64,000 nucleotides of DNA from Immundisolibacter sp. (GTDB taxonomy: Bacteria; Pseudomonadota; Gammaproteobacteria; Immundisolibacterales; Immundisolibacteraceae): the NCBI RefSeq assembly GCF_041601295.1, contig NZ_JBFIII010000001.1, forward strand, positions 21,139-85,138, read 5' to 3'. A program made the translations under genes and the position numbers. The notes beneath the pieces are model-generated. The model was not told the origin of the DNA. It did no database searches and saw only the letters and a list, made by a program, of their open reading frames with translations. Of this stretch, positions 9,600 through 18,616 are shown piece after piece; the stretch's first letter is position 1, and each line of letters opens with the position of its first letter.

Positions 9600-10562
9600 C
9601 TAGGAGCGGCGGGGGCCGAAACGCAGCGGAGCGATCAGGCGCTGTAATTTCCGACTCCGCCGCCAGTAACGGCTTATGCCCATGCGCTCCTCCACCTGGC
9701 CGAGCCAGTCTGGGGCGAGGGTCTCGGCCCATTGCACGCCGCGCTGGCGCAAGGAGTGCTCCCACACGCCACGTGACTTGTGATAGCTATTGGGCAACAA
9801 GGTGGTTGGCAGGCCCAGGATAGCGCCGCAAACTGCCGAATGCAGGCGATTTGTGACGATGCTTTCAGCACCGGCGTGCAGGCGCACCCAGTCCTCAAAC
9901 GAGGTGCAGTACTTGGTGGGGTCGACCGGCATCCGCAGCGTGCGACAGGGACCGGTTGGTCGCCTCTCGACATCACTGCGCAGGCCATACAGTGGATACC
10001 TGCCAGTCCGACCCACCGGCTCGCCCAGGTCGAGCAGGTCCTGCCGCGTCAGGTTCAGTGCGGTGTCGTGGTCCAGCGCGACGCGGGCCAGGTCGCCGAC
10101 TGTCTCAGCCACCGCTTCGTAGGAGGGGCGTTCGCGACAAAAAACCGTGACGCGCCCGACTGCACGGCGCAGTGGCGCGACCAGGGTCCGGTCCAGGTGT
10201 CCGGGTTGCGTGGTGAAGCTGCTCGGGCCGATCACTATCGGGCCGCGATGAAGGGCGACCAGCGTTTTCAGCACCCCTGCTGGCGCGCCATTCCAGAACG
10301 GCACCCAGTCACCACCACCGTGGATATAGACCGTGTCTTCGGGTTTTGGCCTGATCCGGTCAATTTGATCGCGAGCGGTGACCTTGAATGGCAGGCCAGA
10401 ATGCTGCAACAGGTTCTCCAGGCCCAGCCAAAGCAAACGGTCGCCAAAATTTCCCTGTAGACGGATCACCCAGAGCTGACCGCTCCCCAGCTCGCGAAGT
10501 TGCGCAAGCAGGCTGGAGGACGCAACGGCTTCGACTTTCGCCGGGGTGACTGAATGCTTCAT
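9600..10562 (-). CDS. Polysaccharide pyruvyl transferase family protein
   Basis: A 320-residue protein of the family that adds pyruvate ketals to exopolysaccharide sugars (ExoV, GumL, WcaK, CsaB relatives). Family hallmarks are the N-terminal GNFGDRLLWLGL segment near 38-49, the VYIHGGGDWVPFW segment near 78-90, and the C-terminal TNRLHSAVCGAILGLP block followed by NSYHKSRG, with the conserved RLH. No glycosyltransferases or polymerase genes sit around it, which is unusual; the only close partner is the PP-loop protein 20 bases downstream. It may modify a small molecule or cell-surface sugar made elsewhere. The start ATG has only a weak ribosome site. Confidence 0.82.
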   Translation of the reverse strand: MKHSVTPAKVEAVASSSLLAQLRELGSGQLWVIRLQGNFGDRLLWLGLENLLQHSGLPFKVTARDQIDRIRPKPEDTVYIHGGGDWVPFWNGAPAGVLKTLVALHRGPIVIGPSSFTTQPGHLDRTLVAPLRRAVGRVTVFCRERPSYEAVAETVGDLARVALDHDTALNLTRQDLLDLGEPVGRTGRYPLYGLRSDVERRPTGPCRTLRMPVDPTKYCTSFEDWVRLHAGAESIVTNRLHSAVCGAILGLPTTLLPNSYHKSRGVWEHSLRQRGVQWAETLAPDWLGQVEERMGISRYWRRSRKLQRLIAPLRFGPRRS

Positions 10563-10717
10563 GCGGGCAGTGATTCAAGGCAGATCAGTGAGTCGCTGGC
10601 AGTCGGTCGATAGTGAAGGAGGGTACCGGCGCCAGGTGCGCCCGCTCGTCGAGTCGTGCCAAAGGCCGTTTGATGGGGTAGTCCGTAAGCCGGTACACGG
10701 GCGGTTGTGCGCCGGGT

Positions 10718-11476
10718 TCACCCATCCGTTGTTTTATCGCGCGTCAGCAGGTCCATGAAATTTCCCGGTACCGGAAAGACGATCGTATTGGTCTTGTCGC
10801 CGGCGATGTTGGACAGGGTCTGCAAATAGCGCAGCTGCATGGCCTGTGGCTTCCGGGACAGGATATCCGCCGCGGCCAGAAGCTTCTCGGAGGCTTGCAG
10901 TTCACCCTCGGCGTGAATCACCTTGGCGCGCCGTTCGCGCTCGGCCTCTGCCTGTTTGGCGATCGCGCGCACCATGGACTCGTCGATGTCCACGTGTTTG
11001 ATCTCCACGTTGGATACCTTGATACCCCAGGCGTCGGTCTGGGCGTCCAGAGCCTGCTGGATGTCGACGTTCAGGGTTTCTCTCTCGGCCAGCATTTCGT
11101 CCAGCTCGTGCTTGCCCAGCACTGCGCGCAGCGTGGTTTGCGAAAGCTGGCTGGTGGCGTTCATGTAGTTCTCCACCTGCAGGATGGACTTGGCCGGATC
11201 GACCACGCGGAAATACACCACTGCGTTGACTTTCACCGACACGTTGTCGCGCGAGATCACGTCCTGGCTGGGCACGTCGAACACCACCGTGCGCAGGTCC
11301 ACCCGCACCATCTGTTGCACTCCCGGGATGATGATGATCAGGCCCGGTCCCTTCACCTTCCAGAAGCGGCCCAGCATGAACACGACGCCGCGCTCGTATT
11401 CGCGCAGGATGCGAAACGTGGAGGCCAGTAGCGCCACCACCACCAAAACAGCCGCCAAGCCGCCGAATTCAAACAT
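10718..11476 (-). CDS. SPFH-domain (stomatin-like) membrane protein
   Basis: A 252-residue stomatin/prohibitin homologue: one N-terminal membrane helix (about 4-22), then REYERGVVFMLGRF and an SPFH domain to about 180, then a charged, coiled-coil-prone region (KQAEAERERRAKVIHAEGE) leading to the C-terminus. Such proteins form oligomeric membrane platforms and are typically encoded with an NfeD-type protease, as here. Two ATGs overlap the upstream stop; I chose the second (11476) because GGGAGG lies 7 bases before it, whereas it is immediately adjacent to the first (11482). Function is probably membrane quality control. Confidence 0.93.
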   Translation of the reverse strand: MFEFGGLAAVLVVVALLASTFRILREYERGVVFMLGRFWKVKGPGLIIIIPGVQQMVRVDLRTVVFDVPSQDVISRDNVSVKVNAVVYFRVVDPAKSILQVENYMNATSQLSQTTLRAVLGKHELDEMLAERETLNVDIQQALDAQTDAWGIKVSNVEIKHVDIDESMVRAIAKQAEAERERRAKVIHAEGELQASEKLLAAADILSRKPQAMQLRYLQTLSNIAGDKTNTIVFPVPGNFMDLLTRDKTTDG

Positions 11477-11478
11477 GG

Positions 11479-12816
11479 TCATTCCTCCCGTTCCGCTGGG
11501 TCGATCGGTTCCACGTCCAGGGTCAGGCCGCGCCGGGCAGTGACCCGCATTTTCGCGCCGCGCCGCAAAGGCCGCGGGCTTTGCACCCGCCACAGCTCCC
11601 CGTGCACGCGGGCCCAGCCCTGGGTCTGGATGTCCGCGAGTGCTTCGCCTTCACTGCCGGGCAGCTCCTCGGCGCCGGTGATCACGGGCCTGCCGCGAGC
11701 GCGCAGCGCCATGCCGGCGACCAGGAAGCTGAACAGGGCGGTGGTGGCTGACAAGGGCGCAATCAGCGCCCAGGAGACGCCGTAGCCGGGGAGGTCGGTA
11801 TCGATCAACATCACCGATCCGAGTACGAACGCGATGACACCGCCCAAGCCGAGCGCGCCGAAACTGGGCAGCAGAGCTTCTGCCGTCATGAGGACGATGC
11901 CCAGCAGGATGAGCCCCAGCCCCACATAACTGATGGGCATGAGCTGGAGTGCGAACAACGCGAGCAACAGACAGATCCCGCCGGCCACACCGGGGAGTCC
12001 TAGGCCCGGATTGGAAAATTCGTAGAGCAACCCGTAGATTCCCAGCAGCATCAGGATGTAGGCGATGCCGGGGTCACCGATGACCGACAGCAGGCGGCTG
12101 CGCCAGTCGGGCAAAACGCGCTCGATCGTGGCATTCGCAGTATCCAGTGTGAGCATCTGGCCGTTCATTTTGATCTTGCGGCCGTTCAGCTGCTCGAGCA
12201 GGTCGTCCAGATCAGTCGCCACCGTGTCGATGACCTTCAAGGCCAGGGCCTCGGGAGCGGACAGGCTCACCGCCTCGCGTACCGCCCGCTCAGCCCACTC
12301 GACGTTGCGCCCGCGCAGTTCGGCCAGGCCGCGGATGTAGGCGGCGGCGTCATGCACTGCCTTGCGCATCTTGGCGTCGCCCGGAGGGCTGTCCGGGGGC
12401 TTGCTATCGCCTGACGGATTCGGCGGCGCGGGCTTGTCCGTGCCAGGCGCCAGTTCGACCGGCGTTGCGGCGCCCAGATTGGTAGCCGGCGCCATGGCTG
12501 CGACATGGCTCGCATACAGGATGTAGGTGCCGGCGCTGGCGGCTCGGGCGCCCTTGGGCGCCACGTAAGTGGCGACGGGAATCGGTGACGCCAGGATGGC
12601 CTTGATGATGTCGCGCATCGAGGTGTCCAGACCGCCTGGCGTGTCCAGCTCGATCACCGCCAGTGTCGCGCCTTGCCGGGCCGCCCTGTCGATGCCGCGC
12701 ACTAGATAATCGGCACTGGCCGGGCCGATGGCGCCGACAACTGTCAGGACCTGTACCGTCGCCGCCCGGGCGGGAACGATGAGGATCAGTCCAAGAACAA
12801 ACAGCAGCAGGCGCAT
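11479..12816 (-). CDS. NfeD-family membrane serine protease (ClpP class)
   Basis: A 445-residue membrane protease partner of the stomatin gene that overlaps its 3' end. A signal peptide (MRLLLFVLGLILIVPARA) is followed by a ClpP-like domain with the nucleophile in the ASAGTYI motif and a candidate general-base lysine in the KMRKAVHDAAAYIR segment. Four to five membrane helices follow, then a soluble OB-fold NfeD domain ending about 11500. Related archaeal 1510-N proteases cut the C-terminal region of stomatin. Between the catalytic Ser and Lys there is a Pro/Gly/Asp-rich linker of roughly 25 residues. An ATG 51 bases further upstream is possible but would place 17 residues before the signal peptide. 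Confidence 0.92.
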   Translation of the reverse strand: MRLLLFVLGLILIVPARAATVQVLTVVGAIGPASADYLVRGIDRAARQGATLAVIELDTPGGLDTSMRDIIKAILASPIPVATYVAPKGARAASAGTYILYASHVAAMAPATNLGAATPVELAPGTDKPAPPNPSGDSKPPDSPPGDAKMRKAVHDAAAYIRGLAELRGRNVEWAERAVREAVSLSAPEALALKVIDTVATDLDDLLEQLNGRKIKMNGQMLTLDTANATIERVLPDWRSRLLSVIGDPGIAYILMLLGIYGLLYEFSNPGLGLPGVAGGICLLLALFALQLMPISYVGLGLILLGIVLMTAEALLPSFGALGLGGVIAFVLGSVMLIDTDLPGYGVSWALIAPLSATTALFSFLVAGMALRARGRPVITGAEELPGSEGEALADIQTQGWARVHGELWRVQSPRPLRRGAKMRVTARRGLTLDVEPIDPAEREE

Positions 12817-12900
12817 GGCATCCGATACCGCGGCGAGGCTTTTTACTGTAGCCGATTTCGCTTCCATGTGAGTGCGGCGCCAAAGTCATACCCAGGAAGA

Positions 12901-12929
12901 TGGGATGGGATGGGATGGGATGGGATGGG
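12901..12929. repeat. TGGGA pentanucleotide microsatellite
   Basis: Five perfect copies of TGGGA followed by a partial sixth, in the 262-base space between the NfeD-protease gene start and the universal stress protein gene. It lies about 85 bases upstream of the protease start codon, where copy-number change by slippage could alter promoter spacing. No open frame runs through it. Confidence 0.9.
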
Positions 12930-13078
12930 TGTGTCATTTGCACAGAGTTGCTCCCGGTACTGTTTGTGCAGGATGCGATCGGCTACCCCCTGCGCTGTAG
13001 GGTAGGGGCAAACAGGCATGGGCCCTGAGGCCCCCAGAATCAGGCGGTTGCCCGTGTTGCCATCCCCTGGACGGGGCA

Positions 13079-13966
13079 TCACCGCCTGGCCACCAGCACA
13101 TCGCAGCGCGATTGCGCCAAGACGTGCTTGGTCACACTACCGAGCAGTAATTCCTCGGTTATGCTCGTGCCATGCTTGCCGAGCACGATCAGATCAGCGC
13201 CTCGTTCTTCCTCCTGTTCCAGGATGCGGAACGCGGCGTCGCCGTAGATCACGACAGGACGACAATTGTCGGTAGCGATTGAGGCGTCAGCGGCGGTTTT
13301 ATCGAGGCGGGTGAGCGCATCCTGGCGGGCTTTGGTCCGGTACCGATGTATCACGTCTTCCTCTACGCCAGCGAAGCGCAGCTTGGCTTCGAAGGGGGCC
13401 TCGAAGGCATGCATCAGGATGATCCGAGCCTGTGGCGCGACCGCTTGGGCCAGTCGAACGGCACCCTCGGACCAAGGTGAGAAGTCCAACGGCACAAGTA
13501 CGCTCCGGTAAGCATCGCGAGGGGGTTGTTTCACGACCAGGACAGGACGCAAGGTCTTGCGCAGGAGTCGCTCGGCCGTCGCTCCCAGCAACCAGTGGTG
13601 CATGAAGCGCGTGCCGTGGGCGCCCGCGATCAGAAGGCTTGCGTCCAGGTTATCTGCGTGCGCCAGGATGCTTTCCAGCACAGGCCCTTCCGCCAGATGG
13701 TGCCCCACGCTTACCCCGAGAGGGTCGCCGATGTCGGCGGCCAGTTGCACCAGCGTCTCTCGTGCCTGCGACCGGATGCGTTCCTGCAACGTCTCGCCGG
13801 CCCCGCCCAGCCAACGTTGCAGTTCCTCGATCGCTTTTTTTTCTATGACATGTACAAGTTCAAGCCGGGCACCGGTCTGTTGAGCCAGCATGGCGGCTCG
13901 CAGCGAGGCATGTCGCGACGGTGCGGACAGGTCGGTAGTGGCAAGTAAGGTGTGCAGATGGTTCAT
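13079..13966 (-). CDS. Tandem universal stress protein (two UspA domains)
   Basis: A 295-residue cytoplasmic protein made of two Usp domains (about 1-145 and 150-295). Each carries an ATP-binding glycine motif: AGAHGTRFMHHWLLGATAERLL in the first half (interrupted form GxHG...GAT) and GKHGTSITEELLLGS in the second. Such UspE-like tandem proteins sense adenine nucleotides. Its start overlaps the stop of the Kef-type antiporter gene by four bases (ATGA), so the two are translationally coupled. That supports a role as a regulatory partner of the transporter, as known for some Usp-antiporter pairs; this is inference. Confidence 0.93.
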   Translation of the reverse strand: MNHLHTLLATTDLSAPSRHASLRAAMLAQQTGARLELVHVIEKKAIEELQRWLGGAGETLQERIRSQARETLVQLAADIGDPLGVSVGHHLAEGPVLESILAHADNLDASLLIAGAHGTRFMHHWLLGATAERLLRKTLRPVLVVKQPPRDAYRSVLVPLDFSPWSEGAVRLAQAVAPQARIILMHAFEAPFEAKLRFAGVEEDVIHRYRTKARQDALTRLDKTAADASIATDNCRPVVIYGDAAFRILEQEEERGADLIVLGKHGTSITEELLLGSVTKHVLAQSRCDVLVARR

Positions 13967-15621
13967 GGGGCGTCCTGTTCTGAATTGAGCGCGTCAGCGA
14001 TCATCTGAGCGGCGTGATCAGCGGCATCGAGGTAGGGTGTGATGATCCGGGTGGCACCGGCGGCCTGCAGCGCCTGCCGGTGCGTTTCATCGCGCACCAC
14101 GCCAGCGATACGGCCGGTTACTTGCAAGGTCTTCAGAGCGTGCAGAAAAACCTGGTTGGCCTCCCCGGTTGGCAGGGTGGTTACGATCCAGTCCGCGCGG
14201 CCGAGCGGCAGCGTCTCCAGAAACGTCGCGTCCTCGGCATCGCCGAAGCGCACGGAAAAACCACGATGACCAAGCCGTCTTACGCATTCAGGGTCGAAGT
14301 CCACGCCCATGGCCGTCACCCGATTCTGCGCCAGACGGGTCAGCAGACGCTCGCCGTAACGCCCCAGGCCGAAGACGATGACCCGCGGCTGCATCGCCGG
14401 TGATTGCTGACTCTCGACAGCCAATTCCCGCTGCGGGTAACGGCGTTCGAACACGTCCAGCCAGGGACCCACACGTTCAAAGAGCCGCTGGGAATAGATG
14501 ATCATGTAACTGGATAGTGCGATGGTCGTGATCCCCACCAAGGTCGTAAGCCCCAACGCGTCATTGCCCACATGGCCTAGCGAAATGCCCATGGCGACGA
14601 AGATGATGGAGAACTCGCTGATTTGCGCCACGGTAAGCCCGGCCATGAAACCCGTGCGTTTGCGATAACCCATGTAGCCCATGATCGCCATGACGATCAA
14701 TGGGTTGCCGATCAGTACGAACACCGACAACGCGGCTGCCGAGCCCAATTCGCCACTAAGGGCGGAAAAATCCAGCTTCGTTCCCAGATCAATAAAGAAA
14801 AACAGGAGCAAGAAATCACGGATACCGGTGAGCCGCGCGCCGATGGCATCACGCCACTGGGTCGAAGCGAGGGAGAAGCCGGCCAGCAATGCCCCCGCCT
14901 CCTTGGAAAACCCGGCCCATTCGCCCAGCGTGGCCAGCGCTGTGCCCCAGGCTATGGCGAAGATAAGCAGGAGTTCTTGCGACCGGGCCATCAGGCGCAC
15001 CACCGGCGGCAACACATGGCGCATCAGCACATACAGCACCAAGGCCGCCAGTAGCACGCGCGCAGCGATGGAACCGGCCACCACAAGCCAGGTCGTTTCG
15101 GCTTCTCCGCTCCCTGGCAGCGCGCTGACCGCCATCATCGCCAGCACCACGGCCACGTCCTGCACGATCAGGAAGCCCACCGCAATGCGCCCGTGCAGGG
15201 AGTCCAGTTCCCGCTTGTCGGAGAGCAATTTGATGATGATGATGGTGCTGGAGAAGGTAAGCGCCACCGCCACGTAGAGTGCCGTGAGCCAGTCGCGGTC
15301 CATTGCCAGGAGCAACACGAAGCCGATGGCGATGGTAAAGGCCAGCTGCCCTAATCCGGTCGCGAGCGCCACCGGTCCGATGTGGCGTATGTGTTGCAGA
15401 TCGAGCTTGAGGCCGACCAGAAACAACAGCAGAGTCACGCCGACCTGAGCCAGAAGATCGATCTGATCGTGGGCCTGGACCAGTTCCAGGCCTGCGGGAC
15501 CGACCGCAATACCCACCGCGATATAGGCGATAAGGACTGGCTGGCGCAGCCGAACCATCGCAGCACCCACCACGGCGGCGATCAGTAGCAGCAGGGCGAG
15601 TTCGGCGAACGGTTCGTGCAT
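13963..15621 (-). CDS. CPA2-family cation:proton antiporter with TrkA-N domain (Kef type)
   Basis: A 552-residue inner-membrane antiporter. About twelve helices (residues 5-380) form the monovalent cation:proton antiporter-2 domain, including GPAGLELVQAHDQIDLLAQVGVTLLLFLVG in interrupted form and the conserved FFFIDLGTKLD region. The cytoplasmic C-terminus is a Rossmann-type TrkA-N domain with GLGRYG near 415-420, which binds NAD(H) or a nucleotide to gate transport. No glutathione-sensing partner KefF/G is nearby. Potassium efflux is the likeliest role. The downstream stress-protein gene overlaps by four bases. Confidence 0.93.
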   Translation of the reverse strand: MHEPFAELALLLLIAAVVGAAMVRLRQPVLIAYIAVGIAVGPAGLELVQAHDQIDLLAQVGVTLLLFLVGLKLDLQHIRHIGPVALATGLGQLAFTIAIGFVLLLAMDRDWLTALYVAVALTFSSTIIIIKLLSDKRELDSLHGRIAVGFLIVQDVAVVLAMMAVSALPGSGEAETTWLVVAGSIAARVLLAALVLYVLMRHVLPPVVRLMARSQELLLIFAIAWGTALATLGEWAGFSKEAGALLAGFSLASTQWRDAIGARLTGIRDFLLLFFFIDLGTKLDFSALSGELGSAAALSVFVLIGNPLIVMAIMGYMGYRKRTGFMAGLTVAQISEFSIIFVAMGISLGHVGNDALGLTTLVGITTIALSSYMIIYSQRLFERVGPWLDVFERRYPQRELAVESQQSPAMQPRVIVFGLGRYGERLLTRLAQNRVTAMGVDFDPECVRRLGHRGFSVRFGDAEDATFLETLPLGRADWIVTTLPTGEANQVFLHALKTLQVTGRIAGVVRDETHRQALQAAGATRIITPYLDAADHAAQMIADALNSEQDAP

Positions 15622-15783
15622 GGTCAGGTCGCGGTCGTCAGTCTGGCATCACGTCGTGACTGGCACAGGTCTCTTGGGGGCACCTGCGCGGATGAGTCAT
15701 CGGGTTGAAGCACCTTGCCAGTACGTGCATGAGAATGTGAGCGGCACTGCCGCCAGGGCCATATGGCTGACTGGCGAACTCGC

Positions 15784-18483
15784 TCACATGCTGCGCACAT
15801 TCAACCGCCGCAGCACCGTCTTTTCGGCTTCCACGGCCAGGAACTTGCCCAGCCCCAGAACCAGGATGGCCAGCCAGGAGGCGGCGTCCAGAGGCGCCGT
15901 GTGGAACAGCTCCTGCATCGGGGGCGCATAAGTGAACAGGAGCTGGAACGCGATCAGCAGCACGCTCATCCACAGCGCCACGGGGTTGGCGGTGAGGATG
16001 TCCCGGGTGAAGGCCGAGGCGGTGAAGCGGCGCACGTTGAACAGGTAGACCAGTTCGCCAAAGACGAGCATGTTTACCGCAGTCGTGCGGGCCACCTGAA
16101 GGCTGCTGCCGCGCCACAGTTCCCATTCGAACACGGCGAAGGTCACGGCGATCATCAGCCCACTGACGTAGGCGATGCGTGCGCCCAGCACACGCGTGAT
16201 CAGAGGCTCGGCCGGTCGACGCGGTGGCCGGCACATCACTGCCGGTTCGGCCGGCTCGAAGGCCAGCGCCAGCGCCAGGGTTACCGCGGTCACCGTATTG
16301 ACCCACAGAATCTGGCCAGCGGTGACCGGCAGTGCCAGGCCGGCGAAAACCGCCAGCAGGATAACGCCCGCCTCGCCGCCGTTGGTGGGCAGCATGAACA
16401 GCAGCGATTTCTTGATGTTGTCGAACACCACGCGGCCTTCGCGCACGGCGCGCGCGATGGTGGCGAAGTTATCGTCGGTGAGCACCAGGTCGGCGGCTTC
16501 GCGAGCGGCGTCAGTACCCTTGCGTCCCATGGCCACACCGATGTCGGCGGCCTTCAGGGCGGGAGCATCGTTGACGCCATCGCCGGTCATGGCAACCAGC
16601 TCGCCCTGCGCCTGCAAAGCGGTCACCAGGCGCAGCTTGTGTTCGGGGCTGGCGCGGGCGAACACGTCGGTCTCCATCACGCAGCGCCGCAGTGCGTCAT
16701 CGTCCAAGGTTGCCACCGTCGCGCCGGTAAGCGCGGCCTCCGCGTTCAGGCCGAGCTGGCGGCCAATGGCCGCCGCCGTGGCCGCGTGGTCGCCGGTGAT
16801 CATCTTGACGCGCAGTCCGGCGCGCTGGCAGTCGGCGACCGCCGCGATGGCTTCCTCGCGCGGCGGATCGATCAGGCCGACCAGACCGAGCAGGGTGAAA
16901 CGACGGGTGATGTCGGCCATGGCCAGCGCCGTTGTGCCAGCAGGCATGTGGCAATACGCCAGTGCCAGGACGCGCTGGCCCACGCCAGCGGCGTCGTGCA
17001 TCCGCGTTTCCCAGGCGCCGCGATCAAGGGATTGGCCGCTCGCATCCTCCAGGCACTGGTCGAGTACGCGTTCCGGTGCGCCCTTGAGCAGCGCGAAGGC
17101 GTGCCCCGCGTGGTCGTGGTGCAGCGTGGCCATGAAGCAGTGTTCGGACTCGAATGGAATCTCGTCCACACGGGGCGTAGCGGTGATTGCCGCCACAGGA
17201 TCCAGCCCGGCTTTGCGGGCCAGCGTCATCAGGGCGCCCTCCGTCGGGTCGCCCACCAGTTGCCAGCCGGTCTGCGGATCGGGCTTGAGTTGGGCGTCGT
17301 TGCACAGAAGTGCGCAGTGAGCCAGAGCTTGCAGGGCCACGTCCTGCATGGGGTCGATGACCACGCCGCCGCGGTGGAAACCGCCTTCAGGTACATAGCC
17401 GGCGCCGCTCACCTCCAGGCTGTGGGTCGGCAGCATGATGCGCACGGCGGTCATCTCGTTGCGGGTCAGGGTGCCGGTCTTGTCGGAGCAGATCACGGTG
17501 ACCGAGCCAAGGCTCTCGACCGCCGGCAGACGCCTGATGATGGCGTGATTGCGGGCCAGGGCGCGGGTGCCGATGGCCAGCACGATGGTCACGACGGCCG
17601 GCAGGCCCTCGGGGATGGCGGCCACCGCTAGCCCTACCACCGCCAGGAAGATATCCAGGCCCGGCATCTGGCGCGCGAAATACCCATACAGGAACGTGGC
17701 CAGCCCCAGTCCGAGGATGGCAGCCGTGATGCGGCGCGCGAACTGATCGAGCCGACGGGTAAGCGGGGTTGCCAGCGCCTGGACTTCGCCAACCAGGGTG
17801 CCGATGCGTCCGATCTCGGTGGTCCGGCCAGTGCTGACCACCAGGCCGTGGGCCTGGCCGAAGCTCACTACCGTGCCGCAGTAGGCCATGCCGAAGCGGT
17901 CGCCAATGGGCGCGTCGGCGGCGACCGCTTCAACTCGCTTGTCCACCGGTACCGACTCGCCGGTGAGAGCCGCCTCGTTGACTCGCAGGTTCTTCACCCG
18001 CAGCAGGCGCAGGTCCGCCGGCACGCGGGCGCCGGACTCCAGCAATACGATGTCGCCGGGCACCAGTAGGGCGGCGTCGATCCGGTGCCGCTCGCCCTCC
18101 CGCAGCACTGTGGCGTGGCTGGCGAGCATGGCGTGTACGGCTTCGAGTGCTCTTTGCGCCCGGCCTTCCTGGATGAAGCCGATCAGAGCATTGACGAGCA
18201 CCACCCCAAGAATAACGCCCGCGTCCACGTAGTCTTCGAGCGCGTAGGTGATGGCACCGGCCCCCAGCAGCACGTAGAGCAGGGGATTGTGGAACTGTAG
18301 AACAAAGCGCAGCCAGGGCCCGCGTCGCTTGGCTGCCGGCAGGCTGTTGGGGCCGTAGCGGTCCAGACGCCGCGCCGCTTCCGGGCCACTCAGGCCGCTG
18401 CCGGCATCCACGGACAGGGTGAGCAGTGCCTCTGGCACCGATTGAGCATGCCACGACGGTGCCGATGGTTGTTCTGGGTCCAT
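15784..18483 (-). CDS. P-type ATPase, P2A subfamily (Ca2+-type cation pump)
   Basis: An 899-residue cation pump. It has an N-terminal cation-transporter domain, the actuator motif TGES at 174-177, the helix-4 ion-binding motif PEGLP at 291-295, the phosphorylation motif DKTGT with Asp334, and the hinge TGDGVND in the C-terminal third, followed by six more helices. PEGLP in helix 4 is typical of SERCA/PMR1-like Ca2+ or Mn2+ pumps and excludes the heavy-metal (CPC) group. The Kef-type antiporter gene follows 162 bases downstream on the same strand, so the two may be co-regulated for ion homeostasis. The ion is not proven. Confidence 0.95.
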   Translation of the reverse strand: MDPEQPSAPSWHAQSVPEALLTLSVDAGSGLSGPEAARRLDRYGPNSLPAAKRRGPWLRFVLQFHNPLLYVLLGAGAITYALEDYVDAGVILGVVLVNALIGFIQEGRAQRALEAVHAMLASHATVLREGERHRIDAALLVPGDIVLLESGARVPADLRLLRVKNLRVNEAALTGESVPVDKRVEAVAADAPIGDRFGMAYCGTVVSFGQAHGLVVSTGRTTEIGRIGTLVGEVQALATPLTRRLDQFARRITAAILGLGLATFLYGYFARQMPGLDIFLAVVGLAVAAIPEGLPAVVTIVLAIGTRALARNHAIIRRLPAVESLGSVTVICSDKTGTLTRNEMTAVRIMLPTHSLEVSGAGYVPEGGFHRGGVVIDPMQDVALQALAHCALLCNDAQLKPDPQTGWQLVGDPTEGALMTLARKAGLDPVAAITATPRVDEIPFESEHCFMATLHHDHAGHAFALLKGAPERVLDQCLEDASGQSLDRGAWETRMHDAAGVGQRVLALAYCHMPAGTTALAMADITRRFTLLGLVGLIDPPREEAIAAVADCQRAGLRVKMITGDHAATAAAIGRQLGLNAEAALTGATVATLDDDALRRCVMETDVFARASPEHKLRLVTALQAQGELVAMTGDGVNDAPALKAADIGVAMGRKGTDAAREAADLVLTDDNFATIARAVREGRVVFDNIKKSLLFMLPTNGGEAGVILLAVFAGLALPVTAGQILWVNTVTAVTLALALAFEPAEPAVMCRPPRRPAEPLITRVLGARIAYVSGLMIAVTFAVFEWELWRGSSLQVARTTAVNMLVFGELVYLFNVRRFTASAFTRDILTANPVALWMSVLLIAFQLLFTYAPPMQELFHTAPLDAASWLAILVLGLGKFLAVEAEKTVLRRLNVRSM

Positions 18484-18616
18484 GAGTCTTTCGCGTTTCC
18501 TGGTAGCTCGGCGGTTGCCCGGATCATCGGCCTGATGGCCACGACATCCCCGGGTGGTGCCCCTCCGATACTGGTAGCGTGGTGGTCAGTCAACGGGGCC
18601 GGTTGCGCCGGTGCGC

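Noticed and set aside
12901..12929. CRISPR or telomere-like array
   Set aside because: A 5-base unit with no spacers is a simple microsatellite, not a CRISPR.
15763..17631. A 622-residue open frame on the plus strand
   Set aside because: Antisense to the P-type ATPase, whose motifs are complete; the composition is a GC-rich shadow.
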